Below, piece after piece: positions 1 to 8,763 of a stretch of 14,751 bases of DNA. How positions within the stretch are numbered: the first letter of the stretch is position 1; each line of letters begins with the position of its first letter. The stretch is from Smittium mucronatum (lineage: Eukaryota > Kickxellomycota > Harpellomycetes > Harpellales > Legeriomycetaceae), in assembly GCA_001953115.1 (NCBI GenBank), contig LSSL01001840.1, positions 6,334 to 21,084 on the forward strand. Reading direction: 5' to 3'. The notes below the pieces were generated by a model that was not told the DNA's origin, ran no database searches, and saw nothing but the letters and a program-made list of their open reading frames with translations. A program made the translations under genes and the position numbers.

Positions 1-66
1 CACTTGAAATTATTATAAACCAGTCCAATTAAAATAGAAAAACATGCTGGCTCTAATAAATTACAG

Positions 67-210
67 CACTTTACCAGTAGAAAATCAGCCTCTAAAATTC
101 ATATTTTGATTTAACCAATAATTTTGTAAGTGGTTTTAACTCTGTATTTCCAAATTAGGAAAGTAGTAAAAACATAGTAGGAAAGTGTCCGCTCTCAAAT
201 AGAATCTCCC
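67..210 (+). repeat. Dispersed repeat family, copy 1
   Basis: This segment matches the reverse complement of 7839-7982 along about 144 bases. The match includes an exact 21-base block at 143-163 (TGTATTTCCAAATTAGG then AAAG) against 7886-7906. A second relative lies at 8764-8863, also inverted, sharing the CCAATAA block, the ACCArTAGAAA block and the TTCCAAATT(A/G)GGAAA block in the same order. It contains no coding potential, so it is probably a short non-autonomous mobile element or its remnant. The boundaries are approximate because the copies have diverged and no clean target duplication is visible. Confidence 0.6.
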
Positions 211-370
211 AATTTGTTGATTTTCGAATTTTTATGGTATCCATACTATTCATCTACTTACACTCACCTAATCTCTTTATTAATTATTTCATAGGATCAA
301 CATCTTATTAGCGAATAAAAATATTTAGTTTTTTTGAGTTTTGCCAATTTAAATTTACAAGCTAATTTTT

Positions 371-435
371 GATTTTTAGTGGTCAAAAGTTAAGTGAAAT
401 GTCCAGTATTGTCAATTGGCAGTAGGTGAATAGTC
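371..435 (+). repeat. Dispersed repeat block B, copy 1
   Basis: These 65 bases align with 8508-8571 in the same orientation at roughly three quarters identity by eye. The shared core is GAAATGTCCA (396-405 and 8533-8542), followed in both by an AATTGG(C/T)AGTA block and an A(A/T)TAGTC block. Both blocks sit within a few hundred bases of a copy of the other dispersed repeat, so they may be parts of one longer decayed element. Confidence 0.45.
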
Positions 436-958
436 ACATTGCCAGTTTTAGTTTCAAAATCAATTATTTTTTGAAATCCTATTGTTCTTATACCAAGATT
501 GCTCAAACTATACAAGACGTTACTACTATGAGGGTGGGTAGTAGATTAATAAAACTAGATTTTTTTAGATAGATGTTTGATTTTCACTTTGATGAAATCC
601 CATGCTTTTACTGGTAATTTTTACAACTCATTTGATTTACAACTGACTGAGATACTCGAGCTTGGCTTTTAGATCAGATGGTGAATAAGTCAGTTGGAAT
701 TGATTATTTAACAATCTGAAACAAATGGTTATAAGCTGCTATCGCATTTGATCTACTTATATTGAGGTTTTATTTCCAGAGATCAAAAAATAACAATTAA
801 ATCGCCATGAAATACTATGCGTGATTTACACTCTATTGTCATAAAATTCAATCATTGTTCAAATGAAGATGATACTTTATTAGATATTTTGGCATCTACA
901 ATTTATAATTAAAACGATAAATTTAATCTATTCTAATTGTAGCCGCGATTTCCAATTG

Positions 959-966
959 TATAAAAT
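959..966 (+). promoter_or_regulatory. Possible TATA box for the secreted-protein gene
   Basis: TATAAAAT fits a TATA element but lies 223 bases before the ATG at 1189, which would imply a long leader. In DNA this AT-rich such matches arise easily, so the assignment is weak. Confidence 0.25.
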
Positions 967-1188
967 ATGAAGCTTTTCTATAAAAAACTAACGAAACCAT
1001 CTTTAAATCACCACCATAAATGATCGATTCTACCTTTCTAATGACACCCACATACGCCATTTATCCCTAAAACAACAATTTGCATTTCCTTCATTTAGCA
1101 TCAATCATCACAAATAAACACACAGGCATATTGCAACGAAATCTAAATAAATTTCACGAAAAAAAAAATCAACCCAGAGCACAAAAAA

Positions 1189-1908
1189 ATGAAACCAACT
1201 CTGAAAACAAACAATAAATTTCTTTTACTTGTATCGCTTTTCCTTTACTTTGTTAGAGCTTATCAAAATCCAATATTTACAACTGTAACAAGCACGATTA
1301 CAATCACAGTACCTGATGACTACACAGGAGATTTACAACCGGCCACATTTACTAGCGATGTAGAAATTCAACCAATTTCTATTTCAGGTAATAACTGGAT
1401 ACAAAATCCAGAAAATAATAATCGATACCAGGACTTTGCAAGCAATACATTATCGAAAAATTTGATGGCCTCTGAACTTCAAATAACTCAGCTAACTCAG
1501 TATTTTTCCAACTATAATGAATATTATGAAAAATCTACATACAATTTAAAGACGCTATCTAGGGAAAAAAAAGTGAATCCTAGACCTACACCAACATCCA
1601 TGAATTTAAACTTTGATGCGTTTGAAGTGGTCAATACGCAGGTTCCTGTGAGCTATAGCGTTGATAGCTCTACCCTTCTATTATTTACACAAGCGCAATC
1701 ACCTTCATCAACAGCTCTATATACGTGGAGAGGAAATTACGTGAAACCTATGACAACCTATAGACAAAGAGGTGGGAGTAGATCGAGAAAGGCAGTAAAT
1801 TCTGGCACTTTACAAAAAATTGGAAACTCTAAAATCACCCCTACGAAAAAAACATCAACCACTAAAGGTGTGAGAATCAGAACCTTCTATAGAAGTTATA
1901 ATTTCTAA
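1189..1908 (+). CDS. Small secreted protein of unknown function
   Basis: This encodes 239 residues that I do not recognise as a known family. The N-terminus is a good secretion signal: a Lys-containing start (residues 1-10), a hydrophobic core FLLLVSLFLYFV (11-22), and a plausible signal peptidase site after Ala24 (VRA-YQ). The mature part begins with a Thr/Ile/Val-rich stretch (about 31-41, TVTSTITITV), a style common in fungal cell-wall and secreted proteins. An acidic, Asn/Gln-rich middle and a strongly basic tail follow (about 183-239, with RGGSRSRK at 194-201). I see no Cys pairs, no second membrane segment and no N-glycosylation sequon. The ATG context is A-rich (aaaaaaATGa), no earlier in-frame Met is offered, and an AATAAA lies downstream at 2076-2081. 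The continuous frame, signal peptide and biased composition support a real gene; it could be a surface, spore-wall or host-interaction protein, but nothing shows this directly. Confidence 0.75.
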   Translation: MKPTLKTNNKFLLLVSLFLYFVRAYQNPIFTTVTSTITITVPDDYTGDLQPATFTSDVEIQPISISGNNWIQNPENNNRYQDFASNTLSKNLMASELQITQLTQYFSNYNEYYEKSTYNLKTLSREKKVNPRPTPTSMNLNFDAFEVVNTQVPVSYSVDSSTLLLFTQAQSPSSTALYTWRGNYVKPMTTYRQRGGSRSRKAVNSGTLQKIGNSKITPTKKTSTTKGVRIRTFYRSYNF

Positions 1909-2476
1909 AAGTAAAAAAACTAAAACTTAACAAGCTTCAGATCTCTAACAATATGACTATATTATCATCTCAAGTACTTTTTCAATTTATTCATATCCCA
2001 TTATCATCAAGTCAATGTCATGTGCTCGCTATTAACCTATTCTTCTGTTTTTATGTAAATTACTGTTTTTTAACGAATAAAATTAACAAAAGGGGATAGC
2101 AAATCTTCCATCTCCATTTATCCTCAAATATTTCTAAGTTCGTGGAAAACATTGTATAATTTCTCCTTTTTAGTTGTTTTTATATATCTACATCTATTTA
2201 TTTTTTTATCGTAATGGCAAAAAAATTCCTATTATGAACTTCCACTCGTCTATACCAATAAAAATTTGATCTTTGGATCGAGGCTACAGCCTATTAACAT
2301 TTCTAATGATTATTACTCTATTTATTAGTGGCTTCTTTGCGAGTTGTAAGAGTGATCCGGCCTAGAAGAATAAATTGAGATAAAACCTGGTATTAAAGTT
2401 CATTTTTATGCTACTATTCCGTTAGAAGTCAATAAAACGACGTTACTCAGAAAATTCTCTTTAATAAACAGTAAAA
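1909..2476. other. Intergenic region between the secreted and TPR genes
   Basis: No coding frame is visible. The left part holds the 3' UTR and poly(A) signal of the secreted-protein gene, and the right part should hold the promoter of the TPR gene. A CCAATAAAAATTTGAT segment around 2260 resembles the CCAATAA core of the dispersed repeats, but too briefly to call a copy. Confidence 0.5.
2076..2081 (+). promoter_or_regulatory. Poly(A) signal of the secreted-protein gene
   Basis: AATAAA about 168 bases after the stop codon, in a T- and A-rich 3' region. It is a canonical signal but a common word in this composition. Confidence 0.4.
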
Positions 2477-3979
2477 ATGCTCAAGTGTAAGTTTTTAACA
2501 AAAAGTAGAATCCTCGATTTTTCTAAATTGGCTTCTAAGAGCGATTTGAAACCAATAACCCTCTCATTTCCACGTTCATTTCCGACCTTATCAACTCAAT
2601 ATCCTTCTGAAACCATCTCTCTGCGCACTCAAAATTTAAATTCCAGATGTTTTTCGTCTATTTCAAAAGGCTCATCCAATTCTATGAGTTCCAGTCGTTT
2701 TTCAAAGAATATACTTTCATTTTCAAATTCAAAAGTTAAGTCTAGAGCTAATTATAGCACAGACGAAGGTTTTTTCTCTTCTGAGGCAGGAAAAATTTCG
2801 ATTATTGTTGTTGGTTCAGCAATTTGTTTCGGAATATTCGCCTATCAAGTTCACATGTACTTTTTTGGACCCGGTTCTGTCTACCCAAAGCCAGTGAGAA
2901 AGTTACTGAGAAAGGCCGGTGAGGCATATTTGCAGTCGGGTCCTAAACAGAATCTGGATTTGGCTCTTAAATATTATCTAGAAGCACTTGACCTTTTAAA
3001 CTCGGAAATTAGCAAAAATGAAAACTCCAGTTCGCCTAATATATCTTCCGAATTAACTAAGGATTCTGTGCATGTAACTGGCCTCCTTGCTAGAATATCT
3101 GAGGTATACATAGCTTTAGGTGACTATAAGGATGCCAGCTCAAAGCTTTTTCAAATTGTCAATTTGATATTTTCTCCAGAAGAACTTGCTGATCATAAGA
3201 TTATTGCCTCTCGTTTGATTACTTCCAGCAACATAAAATCGAAAAAGCAGCAACAAATACAACTCGAATCTGTTATGAGAGGAATAGGTGCTATGAACCG
3301 ATTAGCGGAGGTTTTTGAAAGATTGGGTGACGAATCTAACAATTTACGAGTAATATTTGACAATCAACCAGCCGTAATAAACCAATATTACGAACAGGCT
3401 CAATACTGGTACAGCCTTTGTTTGGATATAGTTGTTAATGCGTATGCCAGCTCCTTTAACCCCAATAAAGCAAACCCAAACAACCCTCAACTTCCAGATT
3501 TCAGCCCTAAATCATTGCCGCCCTTTCTTTCTGAATATATGGTAACTTCTTTATTTTATAACTCCTCAAGTTTTTTCACCAAAATTGGAAAAATCGACTA
3601 TGCAATTCCACTTCTCTCAAGATCTCTTGACATGTTAACATCTCAAGAAGACAGTAAGAATGAAGAAAAATCGTGTAAGGCATGTGTCGTTATATCCAAC
3701 CTTGTGGGTGCATATCTCCATAAATCTCCTGAAATAGCCTCTCAATATGTTGATATGGGAATTGAGAAGGCCAAAAAGTTCATCAGCAACCCCGATTGTT
3801 CAACATCCCTGGTATCACTCATTTACGCCAATGGCGTTCTTCAAGAGGATAAATCTAACTATGTTGAATCTAGAATTGAATTTAGAAAAGCACTTGATCT
3901 AGCTACATCAATTGAATTCAAACAAGGAATTCAGGCGTCCTCAAATGCCATTTCGAATTCTTTATTACAGCATCCATAA
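2477..3979 (+). CDS. MGR3: Mitochondrial inner-membrane TPR protein, Mgr3-like
   Basis: This encodes a 500-residue protein. In yeast, Mgr3 is an adaptor that, with Mgr1, delivers substrates to the i-AAA protease Yme1 in the mitochondrial inner membrane. Residues 1 to about 95 are rich in Ser, Lys and Arg with almost no acidic residues, as expected for a long mitochondrial presequence. Residues 107-129 form one hydrophobic helix (ISIIVVGSAICFGIFAYQV), followed by YPKPVRKLLRKAGEAY (136-151), which resembles the Mgr3 segment just after its membrane anchor. TPR-like helix pairs follow: about 144-174 (LALKYYLEALDLL), 201-233 (ARISEVYIALGDYKDASSKL), 270-285, 350-390 and a last pair near 445-495. 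The start is the first in-frame Met, with the context gtaaaaATGc, and AATAAA follows 67 bases after the stop. It is slightly overlapped at its 3' end by a meaningless short frame. The TPR and mitochondrial character are clear; the Mgr3 identity rests on the anchor-plus-TPR architecture and on remembered similarity. Confidence 0.85.
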   Translation: MLKCKFLTKSRILDFSKLASKSDLKPITLSFPRSFPTLSTQYPSETISLRTQNLNSRCFSSISKGSSNSMSSSRFSKNILSFSNSKVKSRANYSTDEGFFSSEAGKISIIVVGSAICFGIFAYQVHMYFFGPGSVYPKPVRKLLRKAGEAYLQSGPKQNLDLALKYYLEALDLLNSEISKNENSSSPNISSELTKDSVHVTGLLARISEVYIALGDYKDASSKLFQIVNLIFSPEELADHKIIASRLITSSNIKSKKQQQIQLESVMRGIGAMNRLAEVFERLGDESNNLRVIFDNQPAVINQYYEQAQYWYSLCLDIVVNAYASSFNPNKANPNNPQLPDFSPKSLPPFLSEYMVTSLFYNSSSFFTKIGKIDYAIPLLSRSLDMLTSQEDSKNEEKSCKACVVISNLVGAYLHKSPEIASQYVDMGIEKAKKFISNPDCSTSLVSLIYANGVLQEDKSNYVESRIEFRKALDLATSIEFKQGIQASSNAISNSLLQHP

Positions 3980-4045
3980 TACCCATTTGCACATTTGTCA
4001 TTGTATCCCCGAGATTCTTTTCTGTTTGATTATTTTATTTATAGA

Positions 4046-4051
4046 AATAAA
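4046..4051 (+). promoter_or_regulatory. Poly(A) signal of the TPR gene
   Basis: AATAAA 67 bases past the stop, in a suitable position for 3' end formation. A second AATAAA at 4248-4253 could serve as an alternative. Confidence 0.5.
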
Positions 4052-4563
4052 AAAACTCTTTTCTAAATACGAATGTTATCATAAAATTATTGATAATTTA
4101 TATTTTGATTGAATATATTTTAACCTTTATGCGTGGTTTAAACGAGATTATGCATCTTCAAGAATATTTGTGAAATTTTCCAAACTTGATTACTTTTAGT
4201 ATTGTAGATTGTTTTTTCTCGTAATTTGGTTTAAATTTGGCAATTTAAATAAAATGTGTATTTGATTGCACCTCTGTCTTTCTTTTTCTGATCGTCTAAT
4301 GCGTCGATTTTCTCTCTCCCTCTTCTATTAAATCCAACTAAATATGTTGATAGTATATTAATGCTAAATCTGCATTTTTGATCTTATCATGTGGGTAATA
4401 ATCAAACTAACCATTGCCCTCTATTTAGTCATTCAGTTAAATTACCATATCTCGGACTTGTAGAATTGGATTTAATTATGATAATCTCTTACGGGAATAA
4501 GACAATAAACTTTCTTGTATCGATATTGACTTTTTTATATCAAATAAACAAATATCCACAAGA

Positions 4564-4575
4564 GGGGGGAGGGGG
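4564..4575 (+). other. G-rich purine tract (copy 1)
   Basis: GGGGGGAGGGGG stands out in AT-rich DNA. Nearly the same string occurs at 9448-9458. Such purine tracts serve as second-strand primers just before the 3' LTR of LTR retrotransposons, but no convincing LTR or element coding sequence adjoins this one. Confidence 0.35.
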
Positions 4576-4595
4576 TAGTTCATATTTTTTTTATA

Positions 4596-4617
4596 AGCTC
4601 CTAGGAATTAGGCTCCT
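4596..4617 (+). repeat. Inverted repeat partner of 5938-5987
   Basis: AGCTCCTAG (4596-4604) and AATTAGGCTCCT (4606-4617) both recur in reverse complement, in the matching order, at 5979-5987 and 5938-5949. In the right copy a 29-base insert that itself forms a hairpin separates the two blocks. This may be one end of a decayed mobile element of about 1.4 kb. Confidence 0.4.
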
Positions 4618-5679
4618 TGTTGTGATTTAGCGGCTATAATATCGTACTTTTCAAGTTATAAAATAGAAAATTTTATTTTATAGTGCACTAAATTCTTTTG
4701 GGAATAGTTAAAGTAACTATTTTTAATTAGAGATACAACTATTCTGATTATATAGTTTGTGTATAAACCTCGAAATATTCAGCGATTATTGGTGCATAGG
4801 CAGAGAAATAGTATTATTAAAAGTTTTGAGCTTCTCTAGACCAATGTGCGTATGTGTTTTAAAAGTATCAGAAAAAGTATCAATTTTTCTTTGGTCATTC
4901 TGATTTCTCTGTGATAAGTTATATAGATAAAAGATGAGCATTTTCTAAGGTGAAAAGTGCATATAATAATCTGAGTTACCAAAATATAATGTACCCCAAT
5001 CTCCTATTTATTTTTTTTGAGCATTATCTTGTTCCCTAATAAGGTTTCTGTAGATATACTTTCATTTTTATGGTACTTATCATCCAATAATAAGAAAAAG
5101 AGATAAGTCATGAAAAACATGAAATTTTTGGAAGCGTTAGGAACAAAATTGCATATCATAATCCGAGAAGTTATTTTTGCAAAAAAAAAATACCTTGGCA
5201 ACTGAAAAAAGATTGTAGTTGAGGTTCGAAATGAATTAAATTCGTCTAGTTAAATGCTGTGATAGACTCAAAATTATTTTCTGAAATCTAGGCCAGAATT
5301 GTGCACTTACTTTGAAATCAATAATCCCAAAGAAATAAATCCATATAATATTGAGCATAACATTGGATTATATGCTACTTCAACCATCTAAACTACTTCG
5401 TAAAATAATTAGATCATTTTGGTTAAAACATTTCCCAAATTCTTCTATGTACTCCGATAGTAATGTAAAAAAGGGTTTTACTGCAATTGAGACATAGATA
5501 TTATATCATACCTATCTTTTTTGATAATTTATAATGAGAATATTCTATATAGTTTCCGAAATTTAAAAAAATTTATTTTTGAAGGTATAAAACTAACTAT
5601 AAGTGTTTTCATAATATATAATTGCACAAACATTACATATTGATCAAATCTTTCTCCTAACGTGGTTTAGAGGCTTAAG

Positions 5680-5703
5680 TAGTGTACTTTTTTTAGTACA
5701 CTA
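5680..5703. repeat. Perfect hairpin with T loop
   Basis: TAGTGTACT and AGTACACTA form a perfect 9-bp stem around a six-T loop. It is the first of three strong hairpins within about 340 bases and marks the left edge of a GC-richer island. As RNA it would be a stable stem-loop. No function can be assigned. Confidence 0.55.
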
Positions 5704-5723
5704 TTTTAAATTTTCACACAGCG

Positions 5724-5939
5724 TTGTTCTATATCTTGTTGAGATATATGAGACAATGCACAGCGATTAGGGAGGCAGTGATTCCAGAGGAGGGCCATCT
5801 TGGAACAGGAGGGACCGATCGTCTAGCAAAACTGGGACATAGTCTAGTGTACAAGTCCAGCGTTCGGCAGCCAGACGGATCTCAGTTTCTAACAGCTATT
5901 TTTATGAAAGCCATGTCGATCATACTCAAGTTTGGTTAG
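5724..5939 (+). pseudogene. Decayed retroelement RNase H-like fragment
   Basis: The 71-codon open frame contains, at residues 24-38, GHLGTGGTDRLAKLG. This resembles the C-terminal RNase H motif of retroelement polymerases (GHsGxxGNexADxLAkxG), but it is two to three residues short and lacks the Asn-Glu pair. The surrounding DNA (about 5750-6180) is noticeably more GC-rich than its neighbourhood, as expected of an inserted element. Upstream and downstream of this motif the reading frame loses any recognisable domain. The best reading is the 3' end of an old retrotransposon reading frame with its 3' UTR; a chance resemblance cannot be excluded. Confidence 0.35.
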
Positions 5940-5987
5940 GAGCCTAATTTTATTAATCCTGTTATAATTAGGCTCTGACTAGGAGCT
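5938..5987 (-). repeat. Inverted repeat partner of 4596-4617, with internal hairpin
   Basis: AGGAGCCTAATT (5938-5949) and CTAGGAGCT (5979-5987) are reverse complements of the two blocks at 4606-4617 and 4596-4604. The first block also pairs locally: GAGCCTAATT (5940-5949) with AATTAGGCTC (5966-5975) makes a 10-bp perfect stem with a 16-base loop. Confidence 0.45.
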
Positions 5988-5995
5988 CAATAGCT

Positions 5996-6017
5996 TCAAC
6001 GAACTATTGTTCGTTGA
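5996..6017. repeat. Perfect 9-bp hairpin with TATT loop
   Basis: TCAACGAAC and GTTCGTTGA flank TATT, giving a perfect 9-bp stem. It follows the 5940-5975 stem by only 20 bases. Tight tetraloop hairpins of this kind are unlikely by chance in AT-rich sequence and suggest either a structured RNA or an element terminus. Confidence 0.55.
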
Positions 6018-6568
6018 CAAAGAGTTTAATTCTTGACTGCATGTAACCTCAGTCATACAACTACTTGAAGTAACTCCAGGGGGGATCTTTAGACTAGTAG
6101 ATTGCGCCCTTTTCCCGTAGGTAGGCAGTCGGTATCCCAGCAGAGGAGTTTATTGTAGTTAGGATAATAGTCATTTCTGTACGTCTTTTTCTTTTTTTTA
6201 TATCTTTTTAGTATAGTTTTTAATGACGTCATCTTACAATAAAATTCCGTAAAAAAATAAATAATAATAAACTATATATTAGCCAATTGTTAGGAACCTT
6301 AAATTTTTAAAAAGTTATTTTATTGGATATTGCTAAGTGTTCAAAAACTTTTAAGAGCATAGTTTGAATCTGGATTCAAAATGCGCACTTAAACGGGGTG
6401 ATATTGTAGGTGGTTAAATTACGGCTAAAATGATCAATCCACGTACATTATTATATATCCATTTTTACTTTAGGCAATTTTTTAAAAATGAGATTCATAA
6501 AGATCATTCCAGTAAATTCAACAATAAACCATTAAATATTAAAGTATTTTTTAATTTCATTTGTAGTC

Positions 6569-6589
6569 ATAAGCTTTGCAAAAGCTTAT
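6569..6589. repeat. Perfect 9-bp hairpin containing HindIII-like AAGCTT arms
   Basis: ATAAGCTTT and AAAGCTTAT flank GCA, giving a 9-bp perfect stem with a three-base loop. No role can be assigned. Confidence 0.5.
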
Positions 6590-7381
6590 TTTGATCTTTA
6601 AGAATAAGAAATATTTAGCTAAACTATAAAATTAAATTTGTAGCAAAAAAATAGTTATACTGATAAGTTATCCCAAGTTTCGATATTTATGCATCACAAT
6701 TAAATACAAGTTTCCCACTTTTACGCGTTTTTTCAAATACAATCCAAATTTAAAAATTTTTTCCTCCTTTTTAACTAGCAGAAAGTTTTTATTGTAATTT
6801 TAAAGTATATTTAAAAACTACTTTTATTTCAATAGATTTTGCTTTTATTTCGAATTTATTCGTTTATTATATTTAAGCGGGTATATTAAATTGATCGCCA
6901 TTATAAATGTATAAAAAATATTAGATAGATAACCCAAAAAATTTGAAGCTCGGTTATAAATATCTGTATTGATAAAATTCAGTTTTTTATTAAAACATTT
7001 TAGCGACCTGGGAGTAATAATTTTTTCTATTTCTAATTTAATATCTAACCAGAAATAATATCTCCAGTCTATAAATGTCGATAAAATGATAACCCATAAT
7101 ATCTTCGGCATCTTAGTTTAACAGCACAATAATTTGAAACAAGTTATCCATAATGAATACCTAATCGTGAGCAACAAAGTTTCTAACATAGTCTTGATTT
7201 TTTATCGATTCCTTAAATATCCTAATATCGTCATTTCATTTACCTTTGGATATAATTGCGGAGGTACATAATTAACTAGTATAATAGATATTTCCAAATA
7301 AGCTTATAAAATAATAAAATAGTCAATAAGTATTTTTAATTTAGCTATTTTAGGACTAATTAAATTATCAATATTTCTCTA

Positions 7382-7404
7382 ATTGTACCTATTGTACCTA
7401 TTGT
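7382..7404 (+). repeat. Short tandem repeat ATTGTACCT
   Basis: Two full units of ATTGTACCT followed by a partial ATTGT. This is simple slippage-type sequence with no evident function. Confidence 0.6.
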
Positions 7405-7521
7405 TAAATTTTGTTGGTTACATGCAATAAAAAAATCATTTAGAATAAGTACAAGATTTTACTATAAAACACCTCGGGCTTAATATCAGTTACAAAGAAT
7501 TTCGCTTATGTTGAACTCTTC

Positions 7522-7543
7522 CTAGGCCCGAATTCGTGCCTAG
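7522..7543. repeat. 22-bp near-perfect palindrome
   Basis: CTAGGCCCGAATTCG followed by TGCCTAG is self-complementary over 22 bases except for one mismatched pair (C at 7528 against T at 7537), centred on GAATTC. It is GC-rich within AT-rich surroundings. It could be a protein-binding dyad or the remnant of back-to-back element ends. Confidence 0.55.
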
Positions 7544-7838
7544 CCCCTATTAGTATAAATAACTATTTCAATTGGCCTAATTTCATTTTTTATCCAAGTG
7601 TACAAATATTATTTTTATAATGATAAAATTGAGCATAAGATGAAGGCTATTTTTGTACCATCTGCCCTGAAATGGTTAAATGGAAGGTCTCGGGTTTTTA
7701 TAATAGAGCCTGGTAATGTGTGAAGAAGATTGTGTTTACAAATTACCCATAAAAATATCATTTGTCTCCTAAAAACCTCTAATTACACAAACATGTATAT
7801 TAGGTATACTCCCTAAATCTGTCTACCAAATACATATT

Positions 7839-7982
7839 TGTGAGCTTCAATATGAGAGCGAAAGCTTTACTATATATTTTTGCTGCTTTCCTAATTTGGA
7901 AATACACCACATAAATGATGTATAAAATCATTTATAAATTCAAAATTTGAATTACAGAAATTAATTTTCTATTGACGAAATG
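7839..7982 (-). repeat. Dispersed repeat family, copy 2 (inverted)
   Basis: This is the reverse complement of the repeat at 67-210, with an exact 21-base block at 7886-7906 and weaker identity over the rest, including the GAGAGCG end (7854-7860) and the CTATTGACGAAATG end (7970-7982). Inside it, ATAAATGAT (7911-7919) and ATCATTTAT (7927-7935) form a perfect 9-bp hairpin that the other copies lack. Confidence 0.6.
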
Positions 7983-8507
7983 CTGAAAATATTTTGAGGC
8001 AATATGCTTTTTATTTTCATTTTGATAGGTTTGGTGATGGCTGGATTTTATTTTGGCGAATGATTTACTTGATAAAAAAAAGACTGGCCTTGAAAAGAAT
8101 ATCCCATATCACTTTATTTAATGATTAGTTCTGATTTAAGGTTCCTACCTATTGAGGCATTTTTAAAAACAAAAATTTTTTTTTTATCGGAATTTTATAA
8201 ACAGATAAAATTAGTAAAAACTATGTGAAATGAGCAAAAGTAAAAAAAATTATGAAAGCCAATTGAAAGAAAAACTATTTTTTAACCAGAAAATATTTAT
8301 GACTTTTCATAAAAATCAACGGAACTAGCAATGACATATGTATGATGGAATTCTCATCTAACTCTTTTGTCGGTGCCATGACTATTTGCATACTACCATT
8401 TCGTCTACCTCTTCTACCTATCATTTTACATGATTTAGTTTGTATTGTCAAATGAAATTTTTGTATTTCTTAAAATTATGCAACAAAAAATCTAAATCTT
8501 AATTCTT

Positions 8508-8571
8508 TCTATTTATTGGTAAAAAAGTATACGAAATGTCCATTATGTGAATTGGTAGTATACAATTAGTC
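8508..8571 (+). repeat. Dispersed repeat block B, copy 2
   Basis: This aligns in the same orientation with 371-435 around the shared GAAATGTCCA core (8533-8542). It lies about 190 bases before the inverted dispersed repeat copy at 8764-8863. Confidence 0.45.
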
Positions 8572-8763
8572 CTGACATCCTTTTGTCGTCAGTGGTCCAT
8601 TTCTTGCCATTTTCATGGCCAATATTTATGGTAACTTGATTTCCACTTAAAAAATTAACATTATATTGGTTAAATCGTTGAAATATTCAAACGTATTTAC
8701 AATAATTTAACGAATCGGAGTGCTCAACACACATGGAGATAAAAAAGTTAAACAATGACCACT

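Larger units (their letters stand above)
1..1188. other. Non-coding upstream region with repeat blocks
   Basis: This is AT-rich DNA with no open frame that looks coding on either strand. It carries a copy of a dispersed repeat at 67-210 and a second repeat block at 371-435, both described separately. The last part, roughly 955 onward, becomes A/C-rich and probably holds the promoter and 5' UTR of the secreted-protein gene starting at 1189. Confidence 0.6.
3980..5679. other. Non-coding AT-rich region
   Basis: Apart from the 3' UTR of the TPR gene I find no coding sequence. The short open frames are low-complexity Phe/Ile/Asn/Lys strings with no family resemblance. The only compositional break is the G-rich tract and following block at 4564-4617, described separately. 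Confidence 0.55.

Noticed and set aside
3912..4112. 66-codon open frame overlapping the end of the TPR gene
   Set aside because: It is an out-of-frame shadow of the TPR gene that runs into AT-rich 3' UTR; no recognisable features.
4391..4630. 79-codon open frame
   Set aside because: It spans the G-tract and low-complexity DNA, and its composition follows base bias with no domain.
5004..5201. 65-codon minus-strand open frame
   Set aside because: Phe/Lys/Asn-rich translation typical of random AT-rich DNA; no promoter or homology cue.
6845..7111. 88-codon minus-strand open frame with hydrophobic parts
   Set aside because: Ile/Asn/Phe/Lys content follows the AT bias, and no signal, domain or supporting context is visible.
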